A stretch of DNA of 64,000 bases from 2-02-FULL-55-14 sp964534125. Lineage in GTDB: Bacteria > Bacteroidota > Ignavibacteria > UBA10030. A program made the translations under genes and the position numbers. Location of the stretch: the NCBI GenBank assembly GCA_964534125.1, contig CAZHOJ010000002.1:1-64000 (forward strand), in the 5' to 3' direction. Positions 8,256 to 15,038 of this stretch are shown here, one piece after another. A model generated the notes under the pieces. That model worked only from the letters and a program-made list of their open reading frames with translations, was not told the DNA's origin and searched no databases. The first letter of the stretch is position 1, and each line of letters starts with the position of its first letter.

Positions 8256-9229
8256 AAAAGGCACTTGTCATAGGCATCACAGGCCAGGACGGCGCATACC
8301 TGGCGAACCTCCTGCTCGAAAAGGGCTATGATGTTGTCGGAGCGTCCCGGGATGCTGATATGAGCAACCGCTCGAGGCTTGCAGCCCTCGGGATCGAAGA
8401 GAAGGTCCCGATCGTCTCCATGTCTCTCATCGATTTCCGGAGCGTGCTGAAGATCATCTTTGACGTCAAACCTTCGGAGATATACAATCTGAGCGGGCAA
8501 TCCTCGGTAGGGCTTTCCTTTGAACAGCCCATCGAGACGATGCAGAGTATCCTCACCGGAACGATGAACCTGCTGGAGGTGATGCGCCTTTATGCACCTG
8601 AGGCAAAATTGTACAGCGCATCTTCGTCTGAGTGCTTTGGTGAGACGCCTCCCGAGGGAGCAGATGAAAGTCACGAGTTCCGTCCCCGCAGCCCGTATGC
8701 TGTCGCCAAAGCAGCCGCTCACTGGGCCGTGGCGAATTACAGGGAAGCATACAACCTCTTTGCCACATCTGGCATTCTCTTCAATCACGAATCTCCGTTG
8801 CGTCCCCGCCGGTTTGTCACACGAAAGATCGTCGAAGCGGCCGTGGACATTTCAAAAGGACTGCGGAAGGACCTGCATCTCGGAAATCTGGAGATCTCCA
8901 GGGACTGGGGATGGGCTCCGGAGTTCGTCGATGCGATGCATCGGATCCTTCAGCAGGACGAACCGCACGATATCGCCGTTTGCACGGGCGAGGCGATGTC
9001 CCTGAGGGAGTTCGTGGACGAGGCCTTCGCTGCCGTCGGACTCAAGAGCGAAGAGTATGTTGTTGAGGATAAGAGCCTCATCCGTCCATCAGACATCACA
9101 TTCAGCAAGGGAAATCCCGAGCGGGCGAGGAAGCTACTCGGATGGGAAGCGCAGACGAAGGGGAAGGCCTTGATTCATAGGCTGGTCGAGGAAGAACTGG
9201 GGGCCAGGGCGGAATTCGGGAGGAAGTAA
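8252..9229 (+). CDS. GDP-mannose 4,6-dehydratase-family SDR (second copy)
   Basis: A 325-residue extended SDR clearly related to Gmd: VIGITGQDGAYLANLLLEKGY, SSSECFGE, SPYAVAKAAAHW, ILFNHESPLRP, RDWGWAPEF. The Ser, Glu, Tyr and Lys expected for catalysis are retained. It lacks the RRSS-x-FNT stretch that marks true Gmd proteins; here it reads ASRDADMSNRSRL, a change in the cofactor/tetramer loop. It could be a second dehydratase acting on another GDP-sugar or a reductase derived from this fold; the sequence alone does not settle it. Translationally coupled to fcl through ATGA at 8252-8255. Confidence 0.85.
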   Translation: MKKALVIGITGQDGAYLANLLLEKGYDVVGASRDADMSNRSRLAALGIEEKVPIVSMSLIDFRSVLKIIFDVKPSEIYNLSGQSSVGLSFEQPIETMQSILTGTMNLLEVMRLYAPEAKLYSASSSECFGETPPEGADESHEFRPRSPYAVAKAAAHWAVANYREAYNLFATSGILFNHESPLRPRRFVTRKIVEAAVDISKGLRKDLHLGNLEISRDWGWAPEFVDAMHRILQQDEPHDIAVCTGEAMSLREFVDEAFAAVGLKSEEYVVEDKSLIRPSDITFSKGNPERARKLLGWEAQTKGKALIHRLVEEELGARAEFGRK

Positions 9230-9250
9230 GCAGTAGGCAGTAAGCAGGTA
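9229..9250. repeat. Heptanucleotide repeat (AGGCAGT type)
   Basis: Reads AAGCAGT-AGGCAGT-AAGCAGG at the very end of the preceding gene. Same 7-bp periodicity as the other arrays in this window. Confidence 0.65.
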
Positions 9251-9272
9251 CAGGCAGGCGAAGAGCGGGGGC

Positions 9273-9280
9273 TATACTGA
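9273..9280 (+). promoter_or_regulatory. Conserved TATACTGAG box, likely -10 element
   Basis: Reads GCTATACTGAGGG and lies 73 nt before the start codon of the four-helix-bundle gene. The same box lies at nearly the same distance before three paralogous genes. TATACT fits a -10 hexamer; no convincing -35 is visible. Confidence 0.5.
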
Positions 9281-9345
9281 GGGTCTTGATGGGGAGGAGG
9301 ATTATTGCGAGGTTACCTTCGTCAACATTGCAGGGGGGGTGACCG

Positions 9346-9729
9346 ATGTCGAAGCGCCGGGACTACAGGGGGTACAGAGATCTCCTCGTTTATCAGAAAG
9401 CCTTCAGACTAGCCCTTGAGATCTTCGATGAATCCCGGGATTTTCCTCGCCAAGAGCAGTATTCGCTCACGGATCAGTTGCGAAGATCCTCCAGGTCGAT
9501 CGTTGTGAATATTGCGGAAGCATGGAAGAAACGGCGATACCCCAAAGCCTTCATTAGCAAGCTTTCCGATTGTTCCGCTGAGCAGGCAGAAACGACCGTT
9601 TGGCTGGATTTCTGCCTTCATCACAAGTATCTCCCAGCTGATCGACACGAGTATTTCCAATCTGCCTACGATGAGATTGGTGCAATGCTTCATGGAATGA
9701 TGGACAAGCCCGAGAAATTCCTTCAATAG
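9346..9729 (+). CDS. Four-helix-bundle protein (23S rRNA intervening-sequence family)
   Basis: 127 residues of the S23/IVP four-helix-bundle family, first known as the ORF of intervening sequences in 23S rRNA. Family features: LLVYQKAFRLALEIFD at the N terminus, FPRQEQYSLTDQLRRSSRSIVVNIAEAW in the centre (the L-x2-Q-x-RR-S/A-S-x-S-I-x-NIAE signature) and a C-terminal helix with MMDKPEKF. Here it is not in an rRNA gene but alone between gmd-like and cysteine desulfurase genes. GGGGGGGTGA lies just before the ATG as a G-rich ribosome binding site. Molecular function is unknown; the fold is shared with Avd proteins, but no reverse transcriptase is nearby. One of four paralogs in this window. Confidence 0.88.
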   Translation: MSKRRDYRGYRDLLVYQKAFRLALEIFDESRDFPRQEQYSLTDQLRRSSRSIVVNIAEAWKKRRYPKAFISKLSDCSAEQAETTVWLDFCLHHKYLPADRHEYFQSAYDEIGAMLHGMMDKPEKFLQ

Positions 9730-9851
9730 CCATATGTCTGCAGTTTCGTGCCTAGTGCATACTGCCTACTCTCCCCGAGTTCCCACCCAGTCCTCCGCCT
9801 GCCATCTCCTGCCTACTGCTTACTGCATACTTTTTCCAGATATTCCCAGTC

Positions 9852-11012
9852 ATGCATCCGATATACCTGGATCACTCCGCCACCACCCCGGTCGACCCTG
9901 AAGTCCTGGCTGCCATGCAGCCCGTCTTCAGGGAAGTCCATGGCAACGCCTCTTCCGTCCATTCCTTCGGCCGCAAGGCCCGAAACCTCCTTGAGCAGAG
10001 CCGCGAGACCATCGCAAATGCGCTCGGCGTGAAGCACGATGAGCTGTTCTTCACCTCAGGGGGCACGGAGGCCGACAACAATGCCATCCTTGGGGTGATG
10101 AAGGCAGCCATACCGAAGGGGAAGAAGGGATTGGCTGTCAGTGCTATAGAACACCACGCGATCCTGGAATCCGCAGAAAAGGCAGAAGAGATGGGGGCGA
10201 GCCTGGAGCTGCTGCAAGTAGATGAATACGGTAGCGTACGCATTCCATCATTCCAACATTCCAATTCCCATGGTCTGGCTTTGGTTTCCATAATGCATGC
10301 CAACAATGAGATTGGGACCCTCCAGGATGTTGTTTCAGCCTCCCGGTTAGCCAAAGAGTCCGGCGCTGTTTTCCACACTGACGCCGTCCAGTCATTCGGC
10401 AAGATCCCCTTTGATCTCCAGGATCTCCCGATAGACCTCGTCTCCATCACCGCCCATAAGCTCTACGGCCCGAAGGGGATCGGCGCTCTCGTTATCCGCA
10501 AGGGTACGCATGTTGAGCCGATGATCGTCGGGGGGGCTCAGGAACAGAACCGCAGGGCGGGAACGGAGAACGTACCCCTCGCAGTCGGATTCGCCAAAGC
10601 AGTGACGATCGCAATGGAACGACAACACGAGGATGCCAGGAGACAGGATGAGCTGAGGGAGATGCTCAGGAACAAGGTCCAGGACGTGTTTCCGGATGTG
10701 CTGGTGAATGGACACCCGACAGAAAGGCTTCCGCACATTCTGAGTATTTCCTTTCCCTGGGATGTCTATGGCCTCGACGGCGAAGCGCTCATCATGGGTC
10801 TGGACCTGAAAGGCATTGCCGTCACAAGCGGCTCCGCATGTACGTCCGGCACACTTCAGCCCTCACACGTGCTCACCGCGATGGGGAGGGACGAGAAGAC
10901 GGCGAGAGCTACTGTGCGATTTTCGTTTGGACGATCTAATACTGAGGATGAGGTAGAGTACGTGGCTGGTGCACTAAAGGCGGTTGTGCAGACTGCTAGA
11001 AGCAAGTGGTAA
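9852..11012 (+). CDS. Cysteine desulfurase (NifS/IscS type)
   Basis: PLP enzyme that removes sulfur from cysteine for Fe-S clusters or tRNA thiolation. 386 residues, class V aminotransferase fold: YLDHSATTPVDP at the N terminus, SGGTEADNN, SAIEHHAI, the PLP-lysine region SITAHKLYGPKG (Lys about residue 203), RAGTENV, and the catalytic cysteine in SGSACTSG (about 328) typical of group I enzymes. Residues about 129-139 (RIPSFQHSNSHG) lie in a surface segment that is encoded by ATTCCA-type repeats and does not fit the family consensus. No iscU or regulator gene is adjacent, so its target pathway cannot be read from context. Confidence 0.95.
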   Translation: MHPIYLDHSATTPVDPEVLAAMQPVFREVHGNASSVHSFGRKARNLLEQSRETIANALGVKHDELFFTSGGTEADNNAILGVMKAAIPKGKKGLAVSAIEHHAILESAEKAEEMGASLELLQVDEYGSVRIPSFQHSNSHGLALVSIMHANNEIGTLQDVVSASRLAKESGAVFHTDAVQSFGKIPFDLQDLPIDLVSITAHKLYGPKGIGALVIRKGTHVEPMIVGGAQEQNRRAGTENVPLAVGFAKAVTIAMERQHEDARRQDELREMLRNKVQDVFPDVLVNGHPTERLPHILSISFPWDVYGLDGEALIMGLDLKGIAVTSGSACTSGTLQPSHVLTAMGRDEKTARATVRFSFGRSNTEDEVEYVAGALKAVVQTARSKW

Positions 11013-11057
11013 GAAGCAAGAAGCGAGTGGATGTGGTGGGTGGTCTGTGCGAAGAGA

Positions 11058-11435
11058 TCAGGTGCTGATGTCCTTTCTCAACTTCCTAATAAGTCCGCCG
11101 AGCAGACGACCAGATTCATCCATCGCATCAAGTAGATTATCACATTCATTCTTCCCCAGCATTCCCAACCTCTGACAGATCTCGATCTGAGCATCCAATT
11201 CGCTCAGGGAACCTCTCGCGACGCTGAGAAAGTTGAGCTTTTCCTTGATGGAAGTGCGGGAAAGGCCCTCTGCGATATTTGACGGAACGGATACCGCGGC
11301 CCTTCGCATCTGAGACTTTAAGCCGAATTCTTCTTCCCTGGGAAACTCTTTTGTGAGCTGATAGATTCGTGATACCAGATCGATCGCCTTATTCCAAAGA
11401 GTGAGTTTCTTATGCGGCTTTATCGTTGTTGGCAT
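11058..11435 (-). CDS. Four-helix-bundle protein (23S rRNA intervening-sequence family)
   Basis: 125 residues: LTLWNKAIDLVSRIYQLTKEFP, then EEFGLKSQMRRAAVSVPSNIAEGLSR (the Q-x-RRA-x-S-x-P-x-NIAEG signature), then helical segments to LGGLIRKLRK. It represents the subgroup with NIAEG, whereas the plus-strand copies have NIAEAW. Convergent with the cysteine desulfurase gene. The start is preceded by GGAGGGGGACACT, a G-rich ribosome binding site, and further upstream by GATATATTGAG, the box shared with the other paralogs. Function unknown. Confidence 0.9.
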   Translation of the reverse strand: MPTTIKPHKKLTLWNKAIDLVSRIYQLTKEFPREEEFGLKSQMRRAAVSVPSNIAEGLSRTSIKEKLNFLSVARGSLSELDAQIEICQRLGMLGKNECDNLLDAMDESGRLLGGLIRKLRKDIST

Positions 11436-11503
11436 AGTGTCCCCCTCCTACTGAGGCCGCAACTTGTGACTCAGAAGGGCAAGAAGCAATAGTGAGAAGT
11501 CAA

Positions 11504-11514
11504 CTCAATATATC
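11504..11514 (-). promoter_or_regulatory. Conserved TATAnTGAG box, likely -10 element
   Basis: On the minus strand reads GATATATTGAG, about 70 nt before the four-helix-bundle start at 11435. It matches GATATACTGAG upstream of the paralog at 27794 with one change. Confidence 0.45.
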
Positions 11515-11566
11515 ACCGCCTCTGCCGACTCCGCATTGACAACCATTCACATCCTCTCACCTCTTG

Positions 11567-12484
11567 CTAATTGCCAATTTCCCCCAGCGCTGCGCCATAT
11601 CTCAACCCTCTCGTACTAACAACAATTTCCTCTACTCTCCATCTCTTCATCACTTCCCTCAGTATGGCCACTCCCGCCATGATGATGTCAGCCCGGTCGG
11701 GATGAATCTGCGGATGCGCCTGCAATTCCTCCAGACTCATCACCGATAGTTTCTCCCAGATCCCTTCCACATCTTCGATCCTCAATCCAGATCCATTGAT
11801 CTTCTCAGCATCGAATGGCGTTAGCTTCTGCACTATCGCTGCACACGTCGTCACTGTCCCCGCGACGCCTACCCAGGTCGCCCGACCAGTCCTGAGGTCT
11901 ATCCCCCCAAGAGAATCGCCGATCGACGATCGACAATCGACAATCGCTTCTGGTTGTGCAGGGTATATCTCCCAATACCTTTCTGTCAGCCTCACAGCTC
12001 CTACGTCCACACTCCGCTTGTAGATCACCTTCCTTCTCGTTCCCTTGACGATCTCGGTGCTGCCGCCGCCGATATCAAGGACCACGATCTCGCCCGACTT
12101 CTGTGCATGCCGTAGTCCGGAAACAGCCCCCTTGAAGGTCAGGTCAGCTTCCTGGTCGCCTGAGAGGATCCTGATCTCAAGACCAGTTACGGCAGTCACG
12201 GCAAGGAGCACTTCCTCGCGATTGACCGCATCCCGAAGTGCGCTGGTGCCGGTCGCAACGATCCTCCCGCATCCCTCTTTTTGCGCGATGTGGACGTACT
12301 GTAGCAGCTGGTTCACCAGCCTCTCGAGCCCGTCCGCAGATATCCGCCGGGTGCCATCGACGCTCTTGCCGAGGCGAACGATAGCGTGCTCATCCCGGAC
12401 GACGGTCAGCTCACGGGTGGGGGAGACATCCGCGATGAGCATGAGGACGGTGTTTGTTCCTATGTCGATGGATGCTATGCGCAT
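11567..12484 (-). CDS. Ppx/GppA-family phosphatase (exopolyphosphatase or pppGpp phosphohydrolase)
   Basis: 305 residues, about the size of the catalytic core without the C-terminal HD domain of the long Ppx proteins. ASHKA/actin-like motifs are present: ASIDIGTNTVLMLIAD (phosphate 1), a VATGTSALRDA segment, VLDIGGGSTEIVKG (phosphate 2) and GVAGTVTT (adenosine-like motif). Substrate could be polyphosphate or pppGpp; short forms are seen widely and the choice is open. Residues about 179-188 are encoded by a GATCGAC/AATCGAC heptamer array at 11920-11947, placed in a loop. The gene is a single unit; the next gene upstream (prmA, same strand) is separated by a repeat region. Confidence 0.9.
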   Translation of the reverse strand: MRIASIDIGTNTVLMLIADVSPTRELTVVRDEHAIVRLGKSVDGTRRISADGLERLVNQLLQYVHIAQKEGCGRIVATGTSALRDAVNREEVLLAVTAVTGLEIRILSGDQEADLTFKGAVSGLRHAQKSGEIVVLDIGGGSTEIVKGTRRKVIYKRSVDVGAVRLTERYWEIYPAQPEAIVDCRSSIGDSLGGIDLRTGRATWVGVAGTVTTCAAIVQKLTPFDAEKINGSGLRIEDVEGIWEKLSVMSLEELQAHPQIHPDRADIIMAGVAILREVMKRWRVEEIVVSTRGLRYGAALGEIGN

Positions 12485-12499
12485 GATACTCTTGAGGTA

Positions 12500-12650
12500 T
12501 GAGGGAAATCAAACACGGAGAACCACCGAGCAACACGGAGGACCACGGAGAGTATTTTCCCATCTCTGTGGTTCTCCGTGGCAGTTCGAGCGGAGCGAGA
12601 ACGGCCCTGTGGCTCTCCGTGTCAGAGAACTATGCTCCTTGCTCGTACGA
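12500..12650. repeat. Inverted cluster of ACGGAG/CTCCGT units
   Basis: Left half carries CACGGAGAACCACCGAG and CACGGAGGACCACGGAG; the right half carries the complement GTGGTTCTCCGTGG and GTGGCTCTCCGTGT. The whole can fold into a long imperfect hairpin. A related cluster lies at about 14940-15040. Both stand directly upstream or downstream of minus-strand genes. Confidence 0.7.
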
Positions 12651-12656
12651 AAAAGT

Positions 12657-13580
12657 TCATACTCTCCGTAATGCCAACCCAATCCAATCTCCTTCGCTTT
12701 CCAGCATCACAGGTTCTATCGGGAGGCCGAGAAGAAGCTCGAGCAAGGGCAGAAGGTCGGTCAGCAAGAGGCCGGACAGTATCACAAATCCCTTCTTCCT
12801 GGTCTTGCGGAGAAGGGTTTTTAGCGTGCGTTTGATCGTCGGATAATCGATGTTCGCCACCACGAGATCGTATCTCTTCCCCGGGATCGACCTCACCGAG
12901 CCCTTTACTACCTTGATCCTACTTCTACTCGCCAATTTCCCCTTGCTTCTTACTGCTCCAGATCCCCTCACTCCATCCTTCATCCTCCATCCTCTATCCT
13001 TGTTCATCTGCACGTTCTCGAGCGCATTCTCCACCGCCCACGGGTCGTTATCCACCGCATCCACGCTCTTGGCCCCCAGCTTGGCCGCCGCGATAGCAAG
13101 TACCCCGCTTCCGGTCCCGAAATCGAGCACCCGGGAACCTTTCTGCAGATAGTCTTCCAGCAGCTTCAGACATATCCTTGTGGTCTCATGATGCCCCGTC
13201 CCGAACGACATCTTTGGATCTATAGTGATCACTATCTTTGATCTTTGGTCTTTGGTCTTTCCCCTCAGCTTCTTCCAGCTCGGTTTCACGATGATCCGGT
13301 CCGTGGCATGAATGACACGCATCGAGCGCTCCCAGGCGGCGTTCCAGTTCTGGTCCTTGACCTCCTCAATGTGAAGCCGGATATCTTTCCTGAGGACCTT
13401 CTTCGCGGCAGTACGCACCGACCTCCGCAGCGTAGTGGTCCACTCCCTGGATGCGACATAGATTTCGATGGAGTCATCGGATTGCACAAATCCGGTCATC
13501 CCGAGAAGCTCAAGATGCGCGATAAGCAGATCCTGATGGCGAGGAGGGCAGGGGAGGGTGAGGTGGGTCCAGGTTTTCAT
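12657..13580 (-). CDS. prmA: Ribosomal protein L11 methyltransferase, with two repeat-encoded insertions
   Basis: SAM-dependent methyltransferase expected to trimethylate ribosomal protein L11. 307 residues: an N-terminal substrate-recognition domain (about 1-95), then IDPKMSFGTGHHETTR (the PrmA FGTG-x-HETT signature) and VLDFGTGSGVLAIAAAKLGAKSVDAVDNDPWAVENALENV (SAM motif I and acidic loop), with VVANIDYP in place of the usual NIL at motif IV. Two segments do not fit the family: residues about 106-116 (coded by CTTTGGT heptamers, 13233-13262) and about 193-221 (coded by GGATGGA-like heptamers and neighbouring repeats, 12918-13000). Both fall in loops and keep the frame. Activity is likely but untested. 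Confidence 0.9.
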   Translation of the reverse strand: MKTWTHLTLPCPPRHQDLLIAHLELLGMTGFVQSDDSIEIYVASREWTTTLRRSVRTAAKKVLRKDIRLHIEEVKDQNWNAAWERSMRVIHATDRIIVKPSWKKLRGKTKDQRSKIVITIDPKMSFGTGHHETTRICLKLLEDYLQKGSRVLDFGTGSGVLAIAAAKLGAKSVDAVDNDPWAVENALENVQMNKDRGWRMKDGVRGSGAVRSKGKLASRSRIKVVKGSVRSIPGKRYDLVVANIDYPTIKRTLKTLLRKTRKKGFVILSGLLLTDLLPLLELLLGLPIEPVMLESEGDWIGLALRRV

Positions 13581-13645
13581 GATGATGTCGAAGGAGAGTT
13601 GGCAGTTCGCACTGGGCAGTATGGAGAAAGAAAATGAGACAGTGC

Positions 13646-13653
13646 TATACTGA
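13646..13653 (+). promoter_or_regulatory. Conserved TATACTGAG box, likely -10 element
   Basis: Reads GCTATACTGAGG, identical in ten bases to the box at 9273, and lies about 80 nt before the start codon at 13726. Confidence 0.5.
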
Positions 13654-13725
13654 GGTTTTGCATTGACTGCGTATGTTTATGTATTCTTGTTGTGCATGTT
13701 CGATCTTCCCGGAGGGGGTGATATC

Positions 13726-14121
13726 ATGACGCCCACAGGATTCAGACGCCTAAGGGTATATCAGCTTAGCTATCAGCTCGCATTTGATATCTTCCAGGTG
13801 ACAAGATCCTTCCCGCCCGAGGAAAGATTCGATCTCACTTCTCAGGTACGCAGATCATCCCGGGCTGTTCCAAGGAACATCGCGGAGGCATGGCGCAAAC
13901 GGGCGTATCCGAATCACTTCTTCCAGAAGCTCACCGATAGTTCGGCAGAAGCGAGTGAAACTGAGGTCTCTCTCGATATGGCGAAAGACATGGGATATCT
14001 TACCGAAAGGCAGCATAAGGACTTCCTGGACAGGTATGACGAAGTCCAGAGGATGCTCAATGGGATGATGAACAAGCCCGAGAGATTCCAGACATCAGTG
14101 AGGCCACCGAAAGACCGTTGA
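13726..14121 (+). CDS. Four-helix-bundle protein (23S rRNA intervening-sequence family)
   Basis: 131 residues starting MTPTGFRRLRVYQLSYQLAFDIF, then FPPEERFDLTSQVRRSSRAVPRNIAEAWRKR (family signature), a Ser/Glu-rich helix and a final MMNKPERF. It is closest in layout to the copy at 9346 (both end in MM-x-KPE-x-F). The ATG at 13726 is chosen because CGGAGGGGGTGATATC lies just ahead; the open frame extends 21 codons upstream through a hydrophobic but unrelated sequence. No rRNA gene is near. Function unknown. Confidence 0.88.
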   Translation: MTPTGFRRLRVYQLSYQLAFDIFQVTRSFPPEERFDLTSQVRRSSRAVPRNIAEAWRKRAYPNHFFQKLTDSSAEASETEVSLDMAKDMGYLTERQHKDFLDRYDEVQRMLNGMMNKPERFQTSVRPPKDR

Positions 14122-14124
14122 CCC

Positions 14125-14251
14125 ACATTCTTTCTGCGTAGTGCGAAGTGACTACTGCCCACTGACCTACCGCTTTCTCCACAGTGCGAAGTGCCTACTG
14201 CCCACCGCCCCACGCTTTCTCCGAAGTGCCCACTGCGAAGTGCGTAGTCGT
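14125..14251. repeat. Degenerate heptanucleotide repeats (GCGAAGTG type)
   Basis: Series of GTGCGAAGTGACTACTGCCCACTG-like units interrupted by CTTTCTCC. The same vocabulary (CTTTCTCCGAAGT, GTGCCTACT) occurs inside the anti-sigma gene at 4362-4440. Confidence 0.65.
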
Positions 14252-14896
14252 CTACCGTTTCCATCCCTTTATCGTCTTCTCCACAAGCTCCCGATTCAAT
14301 TCCACCCACAGTATCTGGTCCTTGTAGTTCTCCTGCATGTTCCTGTCCGCCTTGTTGTACTGCACGTTGAGCGCATACACGCACCACAATGCGACCGAGA
14401 GGATGATCAAAGCATGCAGCTCTGCAACAGGAAGGCCTTGGGTGGCATAGAAGCCCAGCAGAAGGGACGTCAGCACCGCGAACCAGAAGGTCGTGCGACG
14501 GATGTGGACGACGATGTGATAGACCGCCCCGAAGAAGAAGATCTTCTCATGAGCGACGGGGGAGATATGGTTGTTCAAAAAGTAGAAATACAGCCTCCTG
14601 GCGTCGTCGTCGCTCAGGGCCTCGACCCCCTTCATCGTCCGTGCCATCTGTTGGATGACCTGGCTGGGCTGGTTCTCTGCAAAGGCACGCCGCTTCTTCG
14701 GTGTTTCCCGCAGGTACATCGTCAGGCCTGAGGTGAACGACAGGAAGAAGAAGAGGAGGAGAACCTGTATGCCCGTCAGCTGCACCTCCGGATTGGCATA
14801 CACAAGCGCCCACAGGAGCAGGAGGGAAATGAGGCCAAAGTAGAGGCCCGGGATGAACATTCGGGCGAATTCAGAGTTAGTGAAAGACGATCTCAT
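14252..14896 (-). CDS. Integral membrane protein of unknown function
   Basis: Not recognised. 214 residues with four probable membrane segments in two pairs: LYFGLISLLLLWALVY and VLLLFFFLSFTSGLTMYL near the N terminus, then TTFWFAVLTSLLLGFYA and LHALIILSVALWCVYAL. A soluble stretch of about 70 residues (ETPKKRRAFAENQPSQ to FFGAVYH) lies between the pairs, and a charged C-terminal tail follows. The ATG at 14896 is preferred because it removes an N-terminal stretch encoded by upstream repeats. It follows dacB (same strand) after about 140 bp. Confidence 0.65.
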   Translation of the reverse strand: MRSSFTNSEFARMFIPGLYFGLISLLLLWALVYANPEVQLTGIQVLLLFFFLSFTSGLTMYLRETPKKRRAFAENQPSQVIQQMARTMKGVEALSDDDARRLYFYFLNNHISPVAHEKIFFFGAVYHIVVHIRRTTFWFAVLTSLLLGFYATQGLPVAELHALIILSVALWCVYALNVQYNKADRNMQENYKDQILWVELNRELVEKTIKGWKR

Positions 14897-14934
14897 GCGT
14901 TTCCCGCACTGACGATGTATGGACGATGATATTT

Positions 14935-15038
14935 GGGACGTACACGGAGAGCCACAGAGCGACACTGAGAACCACAGAGGAAGTAATTCTATTCTCTCCG
15001 TGTCCCTCTGTGCTTCTCCGTGGTCCTCCGTGTCATCT
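14935..15038. repeat. Second ACGGAG/CTCCGT inverted cluster
   Basis: CACGGAGAGCCACAGAG and GAACCACAGAGG on the left are answered by CTCTCCGTGTCCCTCTGTG and TCTCCGTGGTCCTCCGTG on the right. It can form a long imperfect hairpin directly downstream of dacB on the minus strand and might end its transcript. Confidence 0.6.

Noticed and set aside
9346..9729. Diversity-generating retroelement (the fold matches Avd)
   Set aside because: No reverse transcriptase, template repeat or variable repeat near any of the four four-helix-bundle genes.
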